Source: Scalesia atractyloides
Lineage: Eukaryota > Streptophyta > Magnoliopsida > Asterales > Asteraceae
Assembly (NCBI GenBank): GCA_947069175.1
Contig: CAMTDV010000013.1
Coordinates: forward strand, 12,906,501 to 12,970,500
Direction: 5' to 3'
Length of the DNA: 64,000 bases
A model generated the notes under the pieces. The model did no database searches. It had not been told where the DNA came from and saw only the letters and a program-made list of their open reading frames with translations. Both the position numbers and the translations under genes were made by a program. Shown here piece after piece: positions 58,931 through 64,000 of the stretch. The stretch's first letter is position 1; every line of letters begins with the position of its first letter.

Positions 58931-59287
58931 AGGGGTGTAAAATGAGCCAAACTTGAGCTAATTAAAGTTCGACTCGTTTAACTTACAAAAGCTTGACTTC
59001 GAGCTCTGTGAGTATGGCTCTAGCTTGATTCATTTATTATTTACTAAAAATATCTACATCTAATATATATATTGCTAATTGCTAAGTTATTTTTATTATC
59101 AATTTATATATAATAATAACTTTCATGTAAAGTTATATTTGATATATTAAAAAAACCAATAAGACTCGTTTGGGCTTTAGAACCTACTCGAGCTTAAGTG
59201 AAGATTCGACTCGCACTTGTTTATTAAGTAAGCTTAACTTTGCCTTGATAGTAGCATACTAGAAACGTCCCAGCAAGGTTACACCCC
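58931..59287. mobile_element. hAT-type MITE with 8-bp target duplication
   Basis: The ends are AGGGGTGTAAAATGAGCC and AAGGTTACACCCC. TACTTGTG flanks both sides exactly (58923-58930 and 59288-59295). Inside are GAGCTCGAGT/AGCTTGA-type motifs in inverted pairs, with an AT-rich centre. There is no ORF. Confidence 0.8.
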
Positions 59288-59295
59288 TACTTGTG

Positions 59296-60903
59296 GATAG
59301 GGTTGTGCAAGTAATTTTGTTTTAAATGAAAAAAAAACGTTAAAAGAATAGAAAAATCCCAGTATCTTCAAAAATTTTACGATATTGTTGTGCAAGTTTT
59401 TAAAAATAAATATATATATATATATATATGTACTAAAAAATATTAATACCTATAATTTTTCAACCTACGTTGAAAAGATGTAATAATTGTCTTATATTAT
59501 ATCTGTACAAGAGTGTTAAATTATTAAGTTTTCATGCATGTACCATATAATTGTTTTAGTTTTTATCATGTCTTGCATGTCTTAGGCATGCACTTTTTTC
59601 GCTTTGCGTCTAGGTGACCGTTGCACCCTTTGCGCCTTGAGTCTTTAACTATTTATAGAACCAAGGTTCGAGTGTTCAAGAATTCATTCGGCTCTGAGGT
59701 GTCACTGGAAGTGGACCTAGGGTCTATGAATAATGAAGGGGTCTTTCATATCATTGAAAATAACGACGGCTATATAGAATTTAGTAAGATTAAAGGTTAC
59801 TAAGATTGACAAAAGATGTCGGTGGTTATCGTTAAATAGGCGACGACCAAACCACTACAACAGCCTGACCCAGCCTAAACTGCCCAGAACAACCCAAGTG
59901 AACACATATAGCTCAGCCATTGGGTACGTTTTAGAAAGAAAACCCATGTTTTGGACTACTCAGAAGCCATACATGAAGGGTCAAAACCCTATCCTACCGA
60001 TGCATGTCTATCTGAGTAACGGTATGCAATATGATTAACTACAAATGAAATTGGTCAAGACCGCCGGACCAAGACCAGGCACATAAGCTCATGCGGATTG
60101 CAACTCTTTTCTGGCAAGCAGAAACACTCGAACCAAAACTTTACACCACCAGCCAAGCCCATACAGATATTAAACAGAACCAACCAACCGAATCTCTGAC
60201 CGACCTGGAACCAACCGACTACAAATGATCCAGTTTGATGTCTTTATTTGTCCATACTTCGAATCAAGTCTATAATCTAAATTATCATTACAAAATTATA
60301 AACTGATAAAAAAACCTACTGAAGTTTAAAACAACTAATTATGATTGATATATAGCAGAACCAAAGTATAAGTCACAATTTGCAACTCTTTTTGAGCAAG
60401 CAAAAACACCCATAGCAACACGATGCACCATCAGTCAGACGAAGACCAATTTAGGACAGAACCAAGTGACCAACCTAGAACCTAGAAGCAACGCCAACTC
60501 AGACCCACCAAGAACCAATTATTTGCCCACACTAAAAGTCAAGTCTACAATCTAAACTATAAACTTACTAAAAACTAGAGTCAGTTTTGAAACCAATGTC
60601 CTTGATCTTAAGAAACACTAGAGGTTCATGGTGAATCAACTATAAATTCTTAAAGTTCAACCCGACTAATTGTGAATAGTTAGCACCAAAGATATAAGCC
60701 TATCTCTAGCAAAACTCCCTCACCATAAATCATTGAAGTTCAAAACTACTAAGTATAAACATTTTAGCATCAAACATATATTAAAACCACCAGATAACCA
60801 AATCAAAAGTCGCAATTATCCAAAAACAAACAAGTAAGAACTGAAATCCAAAACTATATCATACCAATCCCACTGCCAAAACTCCCCCTTCAACAACAAC
60901 AAC
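59296..60903. other. Spacer with a diverged duplication near RPL12
   Basis: A TA microsatellite lies near 59408-59428. Around 59590-59645, GCTTTGCGTCTAGGTGACCG and TTTGCGCCTTGAGTC recall the end of the MITE at 16111. Two blocks, about 60095-60300 and 60380-60575, share TTGCAACTCTTTT..GCAAGCA.AAACAC, CAGAACCAA and TCAAGTCTA.AATCTAAA in the same order, a diverged tandem duplication of about 280 bp in the RPL12 3' flank. No gene was recognised. Confidence 0.5.
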
Positions 60904-61404
60904 TTAATCTTGAGGAATCTCAACATCACCATCCGCAATCTCCTGCTGCAAATCTTTCGGGTCCTTCCCATCGACCGTACACCCAACAGAAACACAAGTA
61001 CCCAAAATCTCCTTCACAGTCCCCTGCAACTCCTTAGCCATAGACCTCGCACGCATAATCTTCGCAATCTCAATTACATCATCAAGAGAAATGTTACCAC
61101 TGTGCTTAATGTTCTTCACCTTCTTCCGGTCCCGTTCCGGCTCCTTCAACGCCTTGATCACCAACGCAGCGGCTGACGGCACCACGGATACCTTCGCCTG
61201 ACGGTTCTGGACGGTCAGTTTCACGGTCACACGTAGGCCCTTCCAGTCTTTTGCGGTTTCTTTTGCTATGTCTTCTCCGATTTTCTTTGGGGACAGACCG
61301 AGTGGGCCGATTTTGGGGGCGAGTGAACTCGCGGCGCCGACCTCTCCTCCGGTGACTCGGACGTAGACGTCGACGACTTGGGATGGGTCGAACTTTGGCG
61401 GCAT
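60904..61404 (-). CDS. RPL12: 60S ribosomal protein L12 (uL11)
   Basis: This is a complete, intronless frame of 166 residues starting [20 protein letters not shown] and ending DGDVEIPQD, the standard length and ends of plant RPL12. The protein binds 25S rRNA at the base of the ribosomal stalk (GTPase-associated centre). Motifs seen: [20 protein letters not shown] (N-terminal domain) and [15 protein letters not shown] with [18 protein letters not shown] (C-terminal rRNA-binding domain). GC content is higher than in the surrounding DNA. No lesions. The start lies in a GCATGCCGCC-like context right after the 5' UTR. Neighbouring genes are unrelated. Confidence 0.98.
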   Translation of the reverse strand: MPPKFDPSQVVDVYVRVTGGEVGAASSLAPKIGPLGLSPKKIGEDIAKETAKDWKGLRVTVKLTVQNRQAKVSVVPSAAALVIKALKEPERDRKKVKNIKHSGNISLDDVIEIAKIMRARSMAKELQGTVKEILGTCVSVGCTVDGKDPKDLQQEIADGDVEIPQD

Positions 61405-61563
61405 CGCTGTTGGTGAGGAGAGATGTTAGGGTTTGCAGGTGGAAATGATGGAGAGTGTGTGGATTGTTAGGGTTTTGATGAGGTGGTTTTGGTTTTGTGG
61501 GCTTATGGGCTTTGGGAAATGTTATCGATTGATATCTAAAATGTAAATTATCAAAACGGCCCA
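61405..61563 (-). promoter_or_regulatory. RPL12 promoter/5' UTR with telo-boxes and site II motifs
   Basis: On the minus strand AAACCCTAA (telo-box) occurs at 61426-61434 and 61467-61475. Site II elements occur at 61498-61503 and 61506-61511 (AGCCCA on the minus strand, TGGGCT on the plus) and at 61558-61563 (TGGGCC). This pair of motifs is the known signature of plant ribosomal-protein promoters, linked to TCP-type and telo-box-binding factors in dividing cells. Confidence 0.8.
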
Positions 61564-62792
61564 AGTTGAGACTAGTTATTTAGAGTCGATGCACAAAGTC
61601 AAGAAAGAAACGGATAGGGTAGGAGCCGGATATGGGTGCGTTCGGTTTTTTGACTGGTTTGGTCGGGTTTTTTTCGATTTAGTTTCTTTTTTCTAAGCCC
61701 GGGTATGGAATTGGTCTGTACCCGCCGGGGGTTAGATAGGGTAGGAAACGGTTCCGAGTCAAGTCCGGAACCGAGTTTTTTGTGCATCTTTATAGTTATT
61801 TACTCATTTGTAAATATATGTTCTCACTATTGAAATATTTAAGTGAATGAGAAAATATTAGCATTCATGGTAAATATATTTTATCACTAATGAAAGATAT
61901 ACAAGTGAATGACAAGATATTAGCATTCGTGGGCATGTGTCTACTTTTAAGGTTTGATAATTGTTCTGATGGTATAGTGTTTACCTTTCTACAAGGGTGG
62001 GTAAGGTTCGAAACCCTGCAGGTTGTGCGGGTATATGTGGTATGTATATGGAGTAAGTTAGGAGGTAAAAATAGAAAATGTGTCTGCTTTCACTCGTGTA
62101 TTTGGTTTAAATCTTATTTTATGCCGATATGTTTTATGTGAACTACATTATGTGTAAACAATAGTCATGTATTACTCTTTGCTAACGTCCTATAACTATT
62201 TGGATATAGATATAAGATAATTCATAACAACTGAATCTCAACGATATTATTTTGTATATGGTTTAGAACATGTGTTACAACAAGTGAAATAAAATAAAGA
62301 TGATGTCTCCCAAATATTATTTTTGTTGATTATATACATTTTTATTACATGATATTGGATGTAGGAGAAATATTTTATATGATCGTAAACGGTGAAACTC
62401 TATCGGACATATGAGAACTATGAAACATATGTGTCCATCATAAGCCAACATTTTTATGTATGAGGCGGGATAGGAATGAAGGACGATGCCAATATGGTAG
62501 GGCCACATTTGCTATGCCAATAGGAAGATATTGATAGTTTCGAAGAGTTTTATGCAACAATTTAGTCAGCAACGTTGACATGTGAAGGAAAAATCTGAAA
62601 TTCGTCACATTCGTGGCGGGATAACAAGATTTAATTGAAGAATATTACCTAATATAACAAAGAGATATTATATCCATGATTAAACTACAAACCACTCATT
62701 TAAAAGGACGAATGGCAGTTGTTTGTGGCACTTTTAGTAGACATTTAGTACAAAGACCAGCTGTCACAAGCTAACCCCAATGGCCCTCACCT
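61564..62792. other. Spacer between RPL12 and S40 gene
   Basis: A Thr/Arg/Lys-coding stretch on the minus strand at 61600-61790 has no family resemblance and reflects GGTTCGG/CCGAACC-rich repeats. A short near-duplicate (GTGAATGA.AA.ATATTAGCATTC.TGG) occurs at about 61842-61872 and 61903-61933. A SINE-like element follows at 61955. The rest is AT-rich. Confidence 0.45.
61955..62110 (+). repeat. tRNA-derived SINE-like sequence
   Basis: Box-A-like TTGTTCTGATGGTATAGTGT is followed about 35 bases on by B-box GGTTCGAAACC (62005-62015), and then by a non-tRNA body. The pattern is that of plant tRNA-derived SINEs. The 3' end is not sharply defined. Confidence 0.6.
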
Positions 62793-63084
62793 CACGTGCC
62801 TTTTGCAATATAAATCGTTCAATCAATGTCATTACAAACTGACACGTGTCTTGATCCTTATCCAATAAAGAGGACCACTTTGTTCCATAGTCCATACACC
62901 TTCAAGTAGCGACAAACCTATAACCATAATCCCTATTTTACCCCTTTCAGTTAAGCTAGCAAGTATGACACGTGGCAGGGTTGGTACATGTCAATCTATC
63001 TGGATAAGACCGGAAAACAAATATCAAGGGACCATTTAACCAGCCAATCATATCACGACACGCATTTGTAAAGACTTTATAAAA
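62793..63084 (+). promoter_or_regulatory. S40 gene promoter with G-box/ABRE motifs
   Basis: Three ACGT-core motifs lie within about 180 bp: CACGTG at 62793-62798, the palindrome GACACGTGTC at 62841-62850, and GACACGTGGC at 62967-62976. The TATA box TATAAAA is at 63078-63084, about 85-90 bp before the ATG. G-box/ABRE clusters are bound by bZIP and related factors in abscisic-acid and senescence responses, which suits an S40 gene. Confidence 0.7.
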
Positions 63085-63167
63085 CCACATAAACACGATC
63101 ACAAGTTCACAACAATTATTAATTACATAACATTTTAAATGATCCAAAACTGTTTCAATTGATCATA

Positions 63168-63589
63168 ATGGCAGCATCAAATAGCTACTTTGCTAGACCA
63201 AATAAGCCTCACGTTTTTATGGACGGCTTCATCGAATCTGATTCGTCGTTTGAGCTACACGAATCAGATGTATGGAACGTGTCCGAATCGCCAGAGTTGC
63301 GTACAACTATGGCGAGTTCACGGACCACGAAGAAATCATCACCGGTGAGTGTTCCGGGCTGGTGTAAGATAGTAAAAGAGGATTACACGGAGAATAGGGG
63401 AAGATATGGTGAAGGTGATGAGTGTGTTGATAATAACTCGGTTGAAGATCGGATTCCACCACATGAGTTTCTAGCGAGGACGAGAATGGTGTCGTTTTCA
63501 GTTCACGAAGGGATCGAAGGACGTTAAAAGGAAGAGATTTGAGTAGAGTTAGAAATGCAATTTGGGAAAAAATTGGGTTTGAAGATTGA
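63168..63589 (+). CDS. Senescence regulator S40 family protein with C-terminal frameshift
   Basis: This is a small nuclear plant protein family linked to leaf senescence and abscisic acid responses. The frame starts [11 protein letters not shown] at 63168. It shows the family features ESDVW near the N-terminus, VPGWCKI in the middle, and [20 protein letters not shown] near the C-terminus. It is a single exon, as is usual. After HEGI the frame reads EGR and stops at 63525-63527. In a shifted frame the familiar family tail [15 protein letters not shown] through EKIGFED continues to a stop at 63587-63589. One G appears to be missing at about 63510-63515. As read, the product is 119 residues and lacks the last conserved 20 or so. 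An assembly error would explain this equally well. Confidence 0.88.
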
Positions 63590-64000
63590 TATGTTTTGTT
63601 AGTTTAAAAGGAAGAGATGTTTGTATTTTTTTGTACAAGTTTTGATAGGGATATATGATGTTGTGTGTTAATTGTTTATCAACTTAGGTTTTGATAACTT
63701 TTGACATGTCAGGAATCTAAAATGGGATTCGTGAGTTTGATTTTAGTCAAAACGAGTTAAGAGTTAGTGTCCACTTAATCCATGATCCCATTTATTTTAA
63801 TAAAGTTTTGGTAATATGCATAGAAAATTAATTTTACTATCAATAGACATTAAGATCGTTCAACTAATATAATTTGAACTCACTCAATATCTAATATAAA
63901 CAATTTTATGCTTTTCAACAATCTCGAGTTCTCGACCAATCTCTTGTTTTTCCAAGTATATCTTAGGTGATACCGCTAAACACCATATCATGATACTATG
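63590..64000. other. S40 gene 3' flank
   Basis: This is AT-rich sequence downstream of the S40 gene. No further gene is visible before the window ends. The nearest poly(A)-like text is weak. Confidence 0.5.

Noticed and set aside
60910..61176. Plus-strand frame rich in Arg/Leu/Asn opposite RPL12
   Set aside because: It is an antisense shadow of the intact RPL12 coding sequence.
1..64000. CRISPR arrays, operons, bacterial-type origins or phage genes
   Set aside because: Repeats present are transposon-derived or microsatellite; gene structure is spliced and eukaryotic throughout.

Overview
This window is nuclear DNA of a flowering plant. Genes have many short exons with GT-AG introns, the protein families are plant-specific (plastid HDS, PIP aquaporin, S40 senescence regulator), and the intergenic DNA is AT-rich and full of LTR retrotransposons, MITEs and Helitron-like pieces. 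The transposon families, including a Copia element with an extra ORF behind gag, look most like those of Asteraceae. The family is an inference; a eudicot is close to certain.

Layout. 1-6.3 kb: the 3' 17 exons of HDS (MEP isoprenoid pathway, plus strand), with Helitron-like and hAT-type MITE insertions in its introns. 7.2-11.0 kb: a PDIL1-3/1-4 type protein disulfide isomerase (minus, 11 exons) with two 1-base deletions and an altered second active site. 13.4-14.9 kb: a three-exon gene for an 80-residue conserved plant protein. 15.7-18.9 kb: two dead hAT transposases head to head. 19.7-21.7 kb: a cluster of MITEs. 22.7-25.0 kb: a PIP2-type aquaporin (minus, 4 exons), also with reading-frame damage. 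26-32 kb: worn LTR-like repeats with further MITEs. 32.2-55.5 kb: one Copia-type LTR element opened up by later insertions: a Tat-like solo LTR that itself holds an internally deleted Gypsy-like element, a 7.9-kb gag-only Gypsy-like element on the minus strand, and a solo LTR inside the Copia 3' LTR. 55.5-60.9 kb: AT-rich intergenic DNA with a MITE and one possible 55-residue ORF. 60.9-61.4 kb: intronless RPL12 (minus) with telo-box and site II promoter motifs. 63.2-63.6 kb: an S40-family gene (plus) with G-box/ABRE motifs upstream.

The genes are unrelated housekeeping and stress genes; nothing suggests a cluster acting in one pathway. The most unusual structure is in the LTRs of the gag-only element. 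Each LTR carries three tandem units of about 175 bp. Each unit combines a 10-bp hairpin, whose paired bases change together between units, with a tRNA-type B-box. A fourth tRNA-like module lies on the opposite strand. Several genes carry 1-base deletions in short mononucleotide runs. That pattern fits residual long-read assembly error as well as true decay, so these genes are not called dead here. All splice sites were placed by eye from family homology and GT-AG rules.
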